64,000 bases of DNA from Pseudonocardia sp. SCN 73-27 (GTDB lineage Bacteria > Actinomycetota > Actinomycetes > Mycobacteriales > Pseudonocardiaceae), in NCBI GenBank assembly GCA_001725415.1, contig MEGH01000018.1, positions 1-64,000 on the forward strand. Direction: 5' to 3'. Made by a program: the position numbers and the translations under genes. The notes under the pieces were generated by a model that worked only from the letters and a program-made list of their open reading frames with translations, was not told where the DNA came from and did no database searches. Positions 1-7,934 of this stretch are shown in pieces (within the stretch, counting starts at the first letter, position 1; the number at the start of each line of letters is the position of its first letter).

Positions 1-135
1 AGAACTGGCGGACACGCTCACGCGGCACTCTCGGCGGACCGATCATGAACATCACCCCTGAACAGTCAGGGTGTTGCGACAATCCCTTGAATCCACCCGC
101 ACCGGGACGACCATGAGGTTGCGGCCGGTCCTGCG

Positions 136-1041
136 CTACGCCTGCAGCTGCGGCTTGAGGCCGGACTCCAGGGTGACGGCCCAGGCCGTCGAGCAGAACC
201 CGAACCAGCGGGCATCGGGCGCCCAGCCGGAGTGCGCGAACCGCAGGACCGTGAACTCGTCGGCGCCGACGTAGGCGTCGAGCGGGGGCGCGACGTCGGC
301 CTTCGCGACAGTCGTCAGGTCGAAGGAGAGCCGGGTACCGCCCCAGTCGGAGGCCGGATTGGCAGGATCGTCGAACCCGCCCAGGCACTCCCACTCGACG
401 CGTTCGCCGTCGACGAGGTCGACGATCCGCATCCGCAGCGGGACGTCGAAGCCGTGGTCGAACTCGACGACCGCACCGATCTCGGGTTCCGCGCCCACCA
501 CGCGTCCCCACCAGGCGTCGAGGCCCTCGCGGGTGGTGAGCGCTGCGTAGATGTCCTTGCGCGGGGCCTCGATCCAGATCTCGTGACGCATCCCGTGCCC
601 GCGCGTCGGCCCGCCCCCGACGACCGCGCCTGCCAGGCGGCGCAGCATCACCGCCCACCCCTGTGCGTGGTCGCCGGTCTCCGACGGCGGCAAGCCCCGG
701 TGCACCAGCCGCACGGTTGTACCGGAACCGTTGGGGCGCAACGTCACCTCGACGGTCGACGAGTCCGGCGGTACCCCGACCTCCGGCTCGGTGAACCCCC
801 ACGTGAACACGACGCGCCGCGGCGGCTCCACTTCGACGAACCGTCCCGACATGTGGAACGGCCCACCGCGACGCCCCTCACCGGGATGCACCTGCACGCA
901 GAGGCCGCCCGCGCGCGGATCGAGCACCGCCTCGTCGGCGAGCCAGCGGGTGAGCTTCGCGGGCTCGACGAAGAACGCGAACACCGTCTCGGGCGTCGCG
1001 TCGATCTCGATCTCACGGACGACGGGTTCGGCCTCGGCCAT
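136..1041 (-). CDS. Tandem SRPBCC (AHSA1/START-like) domain protein
   Basis: 301 residues built from two consecutive SRPBCC/AHSA1 modules (about residues 5-140 and 150-290). The first opens with a typical first strand (VREIEIDATPETVFAFF) and the second re-starts with the same pattern (HEIWIEAPRKDIYAAL); each has the family's WW or RW and PPRRVVFTW-like strands. Such folds make a hydrophobic pocket and are found as small-ligand binders or HSP90 activator homologues; no ligand can be read from sequence. The start overlaps the 3' end of the upstream ArsR gene by 29 bases, the usual ArsR-AHSA1 pair, so it is probably co-transcribed and controlled by that repressor. The tandem arrangement is less common than the single-domain form. 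Confidence 0.85.
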   Translation of the reverse strand: MAEAEPVVREIEIDATPETVFAFFVEPAKLTRWLADEAVLDPRAGGLCVQVHPGEGRRGGPFHMSGRFVEVEPPRRVVFTWGFTEPEVGVPPDSSTVEVTLRPNGSGTTVRLVHRGLPPSETGDHAQGWAVMLRRLAGAVVGGGPTRGHGMRHEIWIEAPRKDIYAALTTREGLDAWWGRVVGAEPEIGAVVEFDHGFDVPLRMRIVDLVDGERVEWECLGGFDDPANPASDWGGTRLSFDLTTVAKADVAPPLDAYVGADEFTVLRFAHSGWAPDARWFGFCSTAWAVTLESGLKPQLQA

Positions 1042-1366
1042 CTCGGATCCTCTGCTCGCGTTCGGCTTCGGTCTTCAAGGTCTGCAGTCGGTCGGCCCAG
1101 AAGCCGTCGAGGAACTCCCTGACCTCGGCGAACCCTTCGGGCCGGGTGCGGTAGAGCCGGCTGGTGCCGACCCGTCGCTCGACGACGAGTCCCGCGTCCC
1201 GCAGCACCCGCAGGTGCTGGGACACCGTGGGCCGCGCGACGTCGGGGAACTGCGCCGCGATCGCCCCGGCGGCGAGCTCACGGTCACGTACCAGGGTGAG
1301 GATCGCGCGGCGCCGGGGCTCGGCCACCGCGTCCAGTACCGCCTGCACATTCTCAATGTAGGTCAC
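1013..1366 (-). CDS. ArsR-family winged-helix transcriptional regulator
   Basis: 117 residues, normal length for ArsR/SmtB regulators. The recognition helix is visible as RPTVSQHLRVLRDAGL (about residues 45-60), followed by the beta-wing VERRVGTSRLYR. No metal-binding Cys pair is present in the helix, so this belongs to the metal-independent group that usually sits next to AHSA1-domain genes. It overlaps the downstream SRPBCC gene by 29 bases, indicating one transcript. The role inferred is repression of its own operon; the inducer is unknown. Confidence 0.88.
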   Translation of the reverse strand: MTYIENVQAVLDAVAEPRRRAILTLVRDRELAAGAIAAQFPDVARPTVSQHLRVLRDAGLVVERRVGTSRLYRTRPEGFAEVREFLDGFWADRLQTLKTEAEREQRIRDGRGRTRRP

Positions 1367-1842
1367 TGCCTACATAAGTCAAGGCCGACGGATGATCGGC
1401 CGGGTTCGCCGGGTCACGTTCGGTACCGACATGGCGCGCAACGACCGCGTCGCACCGGCCCTCGGAACTGCCGACACGGATCATGAACGTGCGGTAGCGA
1501 CCATGACCGGTAGGTGCACGCTGCAGTGACCTGATCCGGTCGGTCGGGTCACCCCTTCCGGTGGGCGCCCGCGCCCTCCGCGAACCGCCCGCGTTGGACG
1601 TTTCGACACCCGCAGACCTCCGTCGCAACGACCACGACCACGAGCCACGAGCCACGACCAGTCCAAGGACCACGAGGATCACGGGCACGGCCACACCGAC
1701 GAGGACGGCCCCGACCCGGGCACCCGGCCGCCGCCGGTGAACCCCGTGGACCTGATCACCGGTCTGCTCGGAGCCCAGGGTCGGCGTCGCCTCGATCCGC
1801 ATCCGACTGAGAGACCCGTCACACGGTCCACGGGACATGTCT
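1367..1842. other. Region between ArsR start and the family-typical end of the acyl-CoA dehydrogenase
   Basis: About 475 bases without a convincing gene. Because of a frameshift, the acyl-CoA dehydrogenase frame stays open through this region to 1353, but the translation is low-complexity Arg/Gly/Ser and resembles no family. The stretch contains one copy of a 50-base dispersed repeat (1790-1839) and a 10-base inverted repeat, CCCGTGGACC at about 1742-1752 and its complement at about 1826-1835. Confidence 0.5.
1790..1839. repeat. Dispersed intergenic repeat, copy 1
   Basis: A 50-base element whose second copy lies at 11900-11949 in the same orientation; by eye only four positions differ. It begins CCTCGATCCGCATCCGACT and ends TCCACGGGACATG, with a short CCCGT/ACGGG inverted repeat inside. 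Both copies are intergenic and bracket the catabolic gene island. No coding sense is apparent. Confidence 0.75.
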
Positions 1843-3140
1843 CTAGAGCGCGGCGATCTCGCGCTCCAGGCGGGCGGCGATGTGGGCGCGGGGGCGGCCT
1901 CGGTCCGGGTCGGCAGGTGGCCCGAGCCGAAGCGCGGTTCGCCGGGGGCGACGTCGCGTAGGAGCTGGCGGGCCAAGGTCTGGCGGTGGACCTCGGTCGG
2001 ACCGTCGGCGATGGCCATGACCTGGGCATCCACCATCATCGCCGAGAAGGGCATCTCGTTGGAGATACCCAGGGCCCCGTGCAGCTGCATCGAACGCTGA
2101 ACGACGTCGTGGTAGACGCGCGGCATCGCGACCTTCACGGCAGCGATGTCTTTGCGGACGGCACGGTAGTCCTGGTGGCGATCGATCAGCCACGCCGTCC
2201 GCAGCAACAGCAGCCGGAACTGCTCGATGTCGATCCAGCTCTCGGCGACCTTGTCCTGTGTGGACTGCATGTCGGCGAGCCGCCCAGCGCGGGTGGTTCG
2301 GGAGACGGCGCGCTCCAGCATCAGGTCGAACGCCCGGCGCATCTGCGCGATGGTGCGCATGCCGTGGTGGATGCGTCCACCCCCGAGCCGGGTCTGGGCG
2401 ATGGCGAAGGCTGCGCCCTCGTCGCCGAGCAAGTGGTCGGCGGGGACCCGCACACCGTCGTAGCGCAGGTAGGAGTGGCTCGAGTGCTCGGGTGACTCGG
2501 TGCCGACGCCGGCGTCGCGGACGATCTCCAGCCCGGGCGTCGCGGCGGGGACGATGAACATCGACATGCCGTGGTGCGGGTCGACGTCGGGGTTGGTCAC
2601 GACCATCACGATCATGAAGGCTGCGTGCCGGGCGTTGGAGGAGAACCATTTCTCCCCCTCGATCACCCAGTCGTCGCCGTCACGCACGGCGCGCGTCGTG
2701 AAGAGGGTCGGGTCGGCGCCGGCGAGTGGCTCGGTCATCGAGTAGCAGGACGAGATCTCGCCGTCGAGCAGCGGCTGCAGGAACCGTGAGCGCTGTTCGG
2801 GTGTGCCGAAGCGGGCGAGGATCTCGGCGTTGCCGGAGTCGGGGGCCTGGCACCCGAACACCGACGGCGCCCAGCGCGACCTGCCGAGGAGCTCGTTGAG
2901 CAGCGCGAGCCGGACCTGCCCGTACCCCTGACCACCGAGCTCCGGCCCGAGGTGCGCGGCCCAGAGCCCGCGGTCACGGACCTGCTGCTGCAGCGGTCGA
3001 ACGAGTCGCCGCGCCCGTTCGTCGGACTTGTCGTAGGGGTCGCCGAGCACGAGGTCGAGCGGCTCCACCTCGGTGCGGACGAACTCGTCGACCCAGTCGA
3101 GCTGCTCCTGGTAGGCCGGGTCGGTCTCGAAGTCCCACAT
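1843..3140 (-). CDS. Acyl-CoA dehydrogenase, ACAD10/11-like, with 3'-terminal frameshift
   Basis: Flavoprotein that would oxidise acyl-CoA esters. The start ATG at 3140 is preceded by GGAGGAG and overlaps the PucR stop (TGATG). Family marks are SMTEPLAGADPTLF (FAD/substrate loop, about residue 123), RLGGGRIHHGMRTI, and LHGALGISNEMPF. The catalytic position reads ADGPTEVH, with Asp as in ACAD10/ACAD11-type enzymes. Up to about base 1890 the protein is normal; there a run of C residues puts the rest out of frame. The expected C-terminus (AHIAARLEREIAAL, stop at 1843) lies in another frame, while the actual frame runs on to 1353 with an unrelated tail (595 residues in total). This is either a sequencing error or a real mutation. 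The likely substrate is a medium or long acyl-CoA or phosphorylated 4-hydroxyacyl-CoA (inference). Confidence 0.82.
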
Positions 3141-4474
3141 CAGCGCGTCTCCTCCGGCAGCGACGACGGTGGCGACGGTTGCCGCGGCTCTGTGGCGAGC
3201 CCCGCCACCTGGAACGCCAGCTGAGCGGCGAGCAGGGCGTCGAAGCGGCGCATGTCCAGTCCCGTCACGTGTTCGATGCGGCCCAGCCTGTAGCGGACGG
3301 TGTTCTCGTGCACGCCGAGGGCCTTCGCGGTGGCGCGGACCTGGGCTCCGGCCGCGAGGTAGCTGCGCAGGGTCTCCACGAGGTCGCCGCCGGTGTTCTC
3401 GTCGCTGCGGCGCAGGGGTCCGATGCACTGTTCAGCGAAGCGAACGGCCACGTCGGCGCGGTCGCCGTTGACGACGAGGCGCAGCGTCGTCAGCTCGGTG
3501 ACGGGGACCACCTCCATGTGCCCACCCAGCGCGGCGACGATCCCCTCGACGTCACCGGTCTCGGCGAGCGCGGCCGGGTAGTCCTCGGCGTCGCGGCAGA
3601 CCCCGGAGACGACGACCCGCCGACTGCCGGTGAGCTCGGCGAGCGCGTCCATGCCGCCGGCCAGGGCCCGGTGGACGCGGCGGAGCACGGGGGGCCCGGG
3701 ATCGCCCGGCAGCTGCAGGAGCGCGACGACGGCGTCGGGTTCGGCGGTCCCGACAACCGGTGTACCGACGAGACCGCCGAGGACGCGCAGCACCGCGTCG
3801 AGGCAGTCGGCGGACCGGCCCGGGGCTGTCGGCAGCCGCACGAGCAGCCGGTGCACGCTCAGGTCGAGGCCGACGTGCCCGGCGAGGCGGCGCAGGTCGT
3901 CCCCCGCGCGGGAGCCGTGGAGCAGGTCGGCGAGCACGTCGGCCCGGGTGCGCGCGGCGGACCGCGCGGCCCGGACCTCGCCGAGCAGGTGCACCGACAG
4001 TATGGCCGCGGCCTGCTCGACCAGCGGGACGTCGGCCTGGCCGAGGGGCCGGCCCATCTCGCTGACGTCGAGGAACCCCGCGACCGCACCCTCCACGACG
4101 AGCGCCGCGACGAGATGGCGACGGGTCAGGCCACGGGCGCGGTCGGCCGGCAGCAGGACCGAGGGGCGGCCGGGGCCGAGCGCGCCGAGGTCGGCGCCGA
4201 CGTCGTCGGGCAGACCCGGCACCGCGGTGAGCCGCAGCCCGGCCGGCGCGGCCCAGGTCCGCGGCCGCAGATCGGCGTCGAGCAGCGCGACGGGCCGCCC
4301 GCACAGCGTGCCGAACCGGTCGACGAGGCCCTCCACGTCGAGCCCCTCCAACACCGCCCGACCGAGCTCGCGTAGTAGCGCGAGCAGCTCGTGTGACGGT
4401 CCGTCCGGCGCCTTCCGGAGCGTGCCCGGAGCGACGATCGGCCTGGTCACGTCGACCGTGATCGGACTCAGCAT
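3140..4474 (-). CDS. PucR-family transcriptional regulator
   Basis: 444 residues. The C-terminus carries the PucR/CdaR-type HTH_30 domain: ETLRSYLAAGAQVRATAKAL followed by GVHENTVRYRLGRIEHVTG (about residues 375-410). The N-terminal half resembles a GAF-like sensor region and the middle a GGDEF-like/PucR linker. These proteins typically activate neighbouring catabolic genes in response to a pathway compound. It is translationally coupled to the acyl-CoA dehydrogenase downstream (stop and start share TGATG) and is divergent from the LLM monooxygenase gene, suggesting control of both directions from the 4475-4591 intergenic region. Confidence 0.85.
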   Translation of the reverse strand: MLSPITVDVTRPIVAPGTLRKAPDGPSHELLALLRELGRAVLEGLDVEGLVDRFGTLCGRPVALLDADLRPRTWAAPAGLRLTAVPGLPDDVGADLGALGPGRPSVLLPADRARGLTRRHLVAALVVEGAVAGFLDVSEMGRPLGQADVPLVEQAAAILSVHLLGEVRAARSAARTRADVLADLLHGSRAGDDLRRLAGHVGLDLSVHRLLVRLPTAPGRSADCLDAVLRVLGGLVGTPVVGTAEPDAVVALLQLPGDPGPPVLRRVHRALAGGMDALAELTGSRRVVVSGVCRDAEDYPAALAETGDVEGIVAALGGHMEVVPVTELTTLRLVVNGDRADVAVRFAEQCIGPLRRSDENTGGDLVETLRSYLAAGAQVRATAKALGVHENTVRYRLGRIEHVTGLDMRRFDALLAAQLAFQVAGLATEPRQPSPPSSLPEETR

Positions 4475-4500
4475 GACGTCACGCCACCTCCGTTGGTGCC

Positions 4501-4552
4501 TTGACCGCGTGTGAGCGACGCAACTACCGTGGCAGCCCTAACAGTCGTTAGG
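4501..4552 (+). promoter_or_regulatory. Promoter with TetR-type operator upstream of the LLM monooxygenase
   Basis: TTGACC at 4501-4506 and TACCGT at 4525-4530, separated by 18 bases, fit an actinobacterial housekeeping promoter. Immediately after it, where transcription should start, lies the perfect inverted repeat CCTAAC-AGTC-GTTAGG (4537-4552), a spacing and sequence style typical of TetR-family operators. The TetR gene at 5774 is the obvious candidate to bind it. A TGACGTCA palindrome at 4474-4481 lies at the PucR start. Confidence 0.6.
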
Positions 4553-4591
4553 CAAGACCCGGAAAGCCATTCGCGAGAAGGAGTCACCGAC

Positions 4592-5683
4592 ATGGACGTC
4601 GGGGTACTGCTGGTCTTCCAGAACTGGCACGAGAACCTCACCGACGGCGAGATGTTCCGTCAGGAGGCCGAGCTCGGGGTGCTCGCCGAGGAGTACGGGT
4701 TCGATTCGGTCTGGGCGGCCGAGCATCACTTCGACGACTATTCGATGTGCCCCGACAACCTGCAGCTGATGGCCTACCTGGCCGGCCGGACGAGCAGGGT
4801 GCAGCTGGGCACCGGGGCGGTGATCCTGCCCTGGAACGACCCGCTGCGCGTCGTCGAGAAGGTGACGATGCTCGACATCCTGTCGCAGGGCAGGGTCGTG
4901 TTCGGCATGGGCCGCGGCCTGGCCAAGATGGAGTACGAGGGCTTCGGCGTCGACATGAACGCCTCCCGCGGGATGTTCGACGAGGCCGCACCGATGATCA
5001 TCGAGGGCCTCAAGAACGGCTACGTCGAGCACGAGGGCCCGAACTACACGCAGGCGAAGGTCACCGTCCGACCCGGCCCGGAGCCCGGCACCGACTGGAC
5101 CGACCGGCTCTACGGCGTCGCGATGTCACCCGATTCGGTGCCCGCGGTCGCGAAGATCGGCGCGCGGATGATGACCTTCATGCAGTACCCCGCCGAGATG
5201 CACGTTCCAGCGATGGAACGCTATCGCGAGGTCTACCGCGAGACCCACCACAAGGAGCCCGGCCCGATCCTCACGCAGGACTTCATCTACTGCCACGAGG
5301 ACGCCACAGAGGCCGAGGCGGTCGCGCGCGAGTACCTGAGCCGCTACTTCCTGTCGGTCATCAAGCACTACGACTTCGCGGGCTCGCACTGGCGCGACAC
5401 CAAGGGCTACGAGGCCTACCAGCAGGGAGCGGACATGATCCGCGAGGCCGGGATGGAGGCCGCCGGCGCGGGCTACGCCGACACCCAGATCTGGGGCACG
5501 CCGGAGCAGATCGTCGAGAAGTACCGCCACCGCCTGGAGCTGTTCGGTGACCACCAGCCCAACGTCGCGCCGTCGTTCGCGGGCCTCCCGTTCGACAAGG
5601 TCCGGGCGAGCATGAAGCTGTTCGCGGATAAGGTCGTGCCCGAGCTGCACAAGATGGGGGTGCAGACCGCCGTCCCCGCCTGA
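4592..5683 (+). CDS. LLM-class flavin-dependent oxidoreductase (bacterial luciferase-like)
   Basis: 363 residues from the ATG at 4592, which follows AGAAGGAG at 4577-4584; longer starts have no ribosome site. The TIM-barrel luciferase-like family is evident from VGVLLVFQNWHENL at the N-terminus, EYGFDSVWAAEHHF, GTGAVILPWNDPLRVVEK and VFGMGRGLAKMEYEGFGVD. Such enzymes use reduced flavin and oxygen to attack alkanes, ketones, sulfonates or aromatic substrates; the exact substrate is not readable. It lies between a PucR regulator and a TetR regulator and is followed by a strong terminator, so it is likely monocistronic and regulated by one or both. Confidence 0.85.
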   Translation: MDVGVLLVFQNWHENLTDGEMFRQEAELGVLAEEYGFDSVWAAEHHFDDYSMCPDNLQLMAYLAGRTSRVQLGTGAVILPWNDPLRVVEKVTMLDILSQGRVVFGMGRGLAKMEYEGFGVDMNASRGMFDEAAPMIIEGLKNGYVEHEGPNYTQAKVTVRPGPEPGTDWTDRLYGVAMSPDSVPAVAKIGARMMTFMQYPAEMHVPAMERYREVYRETHHKEPGPILTQDFIYCHEDATEAEAVAREYLSRYFLSVIKHYDFAGSHWRDTKGYEAYQQGADMIREAGMEAAGAGYADTQIWGTPEQIVEKYRHRLELFGDHQPNVAPSFAGLPFDKVRASMKLFADKVVPELHKMGVQTAVPA

Positions 5684-5689
5684 CGGGTC

Positions 5690-5730
5690 GGGGCGCGTAG
5701 GACGGGGGGACTGTCCTCCGCGCCCCTTTT
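5690..5730 (+). terminator. Rho-independent terminator after the LLM monooxygenase
   Basis: GGGGCGCG pairs with CGCGCCCC, with an inner GGAC/GTCC stem, and is followed directly by TTTT. It begins a few bases after the monooxygenase stop and separates it from the TetR gene. Confidence 0.75.
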
Positions 5731-5773
5731 GGTGGGAATCTTCTCGCCGACCATCCGAGAAGAAGGACCGGCC

Positions 5774-6379
5774 ATGACCACCCTGCAGCGCGAGGAGGAC
5801 CCGGCACCCCGCGGGAACACCCGCCGGGCGGAGCTGGTGGCGCTGGCCGGCCGGCTGTTCCAGGAGCGCGGCTACCACGGCGTCGGCATGCGGGCGATCG
5901 CCGAGGCGGCCGGCATCCAGGCCGCCTCGCTCTACCACCACTTCCGCAACAAGGAGGAGCTGCTGCTCGAGACGATCTTCGTCGTGGACCGCGACATGGT
6001 CGTCGAACAGCTGCCGATCCTCGACGGGCCGGGCACCCACCGCGAGCGCCTCGCGAGGCTGGTGCACGCCCACATCATGCACATCGGCGCCAACCACGAC
6101 GCCTGGCGCGTGGCGGGTCGCGAGCTGCGGGCCCTCTCCCCCGAACATCTGGAGATGGTGCAGGGCTACCGGCGCGGCTATCAGCACCGCATCACCCGTC
6201 ACCTGGCCGACGGCGTCGGCGCCGGCGAGTTCGTCTGCGGCGACCCGCGGCTCGCGACGCTCGCGCTCCTCGACATGATCAACGGTCCGAACGAGTGGTA
6301 CCAACCGGACGGGCGGCTCGACATCGGCGAGATCGCCGACCTCTACGCCGAGATGGTCATCCGCCAGCTCGGCAATTAG
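5774..6379 (+). CDS. TetR/AcrR-family transcriptional regulator
   Basis: 201 residues starting at ATG 5774, preceded by GAGAAGGA. The N-terminal HTH is canonical: LFQERGYHGVGMRAIAEAAG then ASLYHHFRNKEELL (about residues 22-65). The C-terminal ligand domain is of the type seen in KstR2-like and fatty-acid or steroid catabolism regulators. It lies between an LLM monooxygenase and an SDR gene, so control of this catabolic island is inferred; the CCTAAC/GTTAGG inverted repeat at 4537-4552 is a candidate operator. Confidence 0.88.
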   Translation: MTTLQREEDPAPRGNTRRAELVALAGRLFQERGYHGVGMRAIAEAAGIQAASLYHHFRNKEELLLETIFVVDRDMVVEQLPILDGPGTHRERLARLVHAHIMHIGANHDAWRVAGRELRALSPEHLEMVQGYRRGYQHRITRHLADGVGAGEFVCGDPRLATLALLDMINGPNEWYQPDGRLDIGEIADLYAEMVIRQLGN

Positions 6380-6385
6380 GACGGC

Positions 6386-7123
6386 TCAGCGAGCCGGACC
6401 CCGTCGCCCCCGGGCCGGGGCGCCGAACGACGCCATCAGCCCGCCGTCGACGGGGATCGTCGCCCCCGTCATGTACGACGCGCCCGCCACGGCCCACACG
6501 ACGTCGGCGATCTCGTCGGCGCGCCCGGGCCGGCCCATCGGGATGCCGTCGACGATCGTCGCGCGCGAGGTGGCGGTCAGGCCCGCCGTCATCTCCGTGT
6601 CGACGAAGCCCGGTATCACCAGGTTGACGCGCACCCCGCGCGGCGCGAGCTCCACGGCCAGCGTCTGGGTCAGCCCCGACAGACCTGCCTTGGCCGAGCC
6701 GTAGGCGACGTCGCCGGGATAGCCCCGCAGCCCGACGACCGCACCGATGTTGACGATCGCGCCCCCGTCGGCCAGCAGCGGCAGCGCCGCGCGCGAGGTG
6801 GCGAAAGCGCCGGTGAGGTTCGTCGCCAGCACCTCCGCCCACGCCTCGTCGCCGAGCTGCTCGATGCGCCCACCGCGGTGGACCCCGGCGGAGTTGACGA
6901 GCACGTCGATGGGCCCGACATCGGCGAACGCGGCCCCGACCGCCGCCACGTCCGCGACGTCGGCCGGCATCGGCGTGACCCGGTCGCGCACCGCGGGCGC
7001 CCAGCTCTCCCGGTCGACCGAGCGGGCCAGGACTCCGACGGCGTCGCCCTCGGCGAGCGCGCGGTCGACGACCGCGCGCCCGATCCCGCGGGACCCCCCG
7101 GTCACCACCCAGGTTCGGCCCAC
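6386..7123 (-). CDS. SDR-family oxidoreductase (FabG-like) lacking the usual catalytic Ser
   Basis: 245 residues, a classical short-chain dehydrogenase length. The NAD(P)-binding motif TGGSRGIG is at residues 9-16, the NSAG structural motif at about 84-87, and the YGSAK catalytic Tyr/Lys motif at about 146-150. The position that is normally Ser in the active-site strand (family pattern NIxSVVG) reads NIGAVVG, so the catalytic Ser is replaced by Ala. It would be expected to oxidise or reduce a hydroxy/keto group of the pathway substrate, but activity may be reduced or altered. It is convergent with the TetR gene and heads the - strand operon that includes the hydrolase, ligase and second LLM gene. 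Confidence 0.85.
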   Translation of the reverse strand: MGRTWVVTGGSRGIGRAVVDRALAEGDAVGVLARSVDRESWAPAVRDRVTPMPADVADVAAVGAAFADVGPIDVLVNSAGVHRGGRIEQLGDEAWAEVLATNLTGAFATSRAALPLLADGGAIVNIGAVVGLRGYPGDVAYGSAKAGLSGLTQTLAVELAPRGVRVNLVIPGFVDTEMTAGLTATSRATIVDGIPMGRPGRADEIADVVWAVAGASYMTGATIPVDGGLMASFGAPARGRRGPAR

Positions 7124-7126
7124 GGA

Positions 7127-7930
7127 TCAGAGTCCGGCGAGGAACGCGAGCAGCTCGGAGCGGTAGGTGTCGCCGTCCTCCCAGAACGGGGCGTGCCCGC
7201 AGCCGCCGAACTCGACGAGCCGCGCGTTCGGGAACACGTCCTTTGCCGCCTTGGCGCCGTCGAACGAGACGAACCCGTCGTCACTGCCGTGGAGCATCAG
7301 CACCGGGGCGCCGATCATGGGCAGGATGTCGCGCTGGTCGACGGAGGCCAGGTCGCGCAGCGTCGCGTCGGCCTTCGGGCCGGTCTCCATGAACGCCAGC
7401 CAGACCGACTCGACGATGTCGGCGCTCACTTCCTTGACGCAGACCGCGTTCGCGACGGCGCGGAACGTCGCGGCCCGGTCGGCGACGAGCCCGGCGAGGA
7501 CGCCCTCGACGTCGGCGGGCGTGCCGCCGTAGGGCCAGCCGTCGGCCTGGGTGTAGCGCGGTGTGGCGCCGCCGGTGAGGACGAGCCCGCCCAGCCGGTC
7601 GCCGAGCCGATGCGCGGCCTCGGTGACGACGGCACCCCCGAGCGACCAGCCGTTGAGCACCGGCGACTGCAGCCCGAGTCGGTCGACGACAGCAACGACG
7701 TCGGACGCGATGGCGGCGATCGAGGTGTCGGTGAAGTCCTTGTCCGACCGACCGCACGCCCGGTGCTCGACGAGCACGACCGCATGGCCGGCGCCCAGCA
7801 GCGCGGGCAGGACCGTGTCCCAGCAGTGGGCGTTCGCACTCCACCCGTGCACCAGTACGACGGGCCGTCCGGCCCCCGCGTGGTGCTCGTAGTAGACCCG
7901 CTTGCCGTCCTCCGCCTCGAGGAACGCCAT
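7127..7930 (-). CDS. Alpha/beta hydrolase
   Basis: 267 residues from ATG 7930, which follows GGAAGGAG. The alpha/beta-hydrolase fold is shown by VVLVHGWSANAHCWD (oxyanion region, about residue 27), the nucleophile elbow NGWSLGGAV (Ser about 97), the acid in LMLHGSDDGFV and the catalytic His in GGCGHAPFWE. It could act as an esterase, lactonase or C-C hydrolase on a product of the monooxygenases. It is closely spaced with the SDR gene downstream and the acyl-CoA synthetase upstream, consistent with one operon. Confidence 0.85.
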   Translation of the reverse strand: MAFLEAEDGKRVYYEHHAGAGRPVVLVHGWSANAHCWDTVLPALLGAGHAVVLVEHRACGRSDKDFTDTSIAAIASDVVAVVDRLGLQSPVLNGWSLGGAVVTEAAHRLGDRLGGLVLTGGATPRYTQADGWPYGGTPADVEGVLAGLVADRAATFRAVANAVCVKEVSADIVESVWLAFMETGPKADATLRDLASVDQRDILPMIGAPVLMLHGSDDGFVSFDGAKAAKDVFPNARLVEFGGCGHAPFWEDGDTYRSELLAFLAGL

Positions 7931-7934
7931 GTCC

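Noticed and set aside
3141..3428. Upstream extension of the acyl-CoA dehydrogenase frame to 3428
   Set aside because: ATG 3140 has an ideal GGAGGAG site, is coupled to the PucR stop, and upstream translation is Arg/Pro-rich shadow of the PucR gene.
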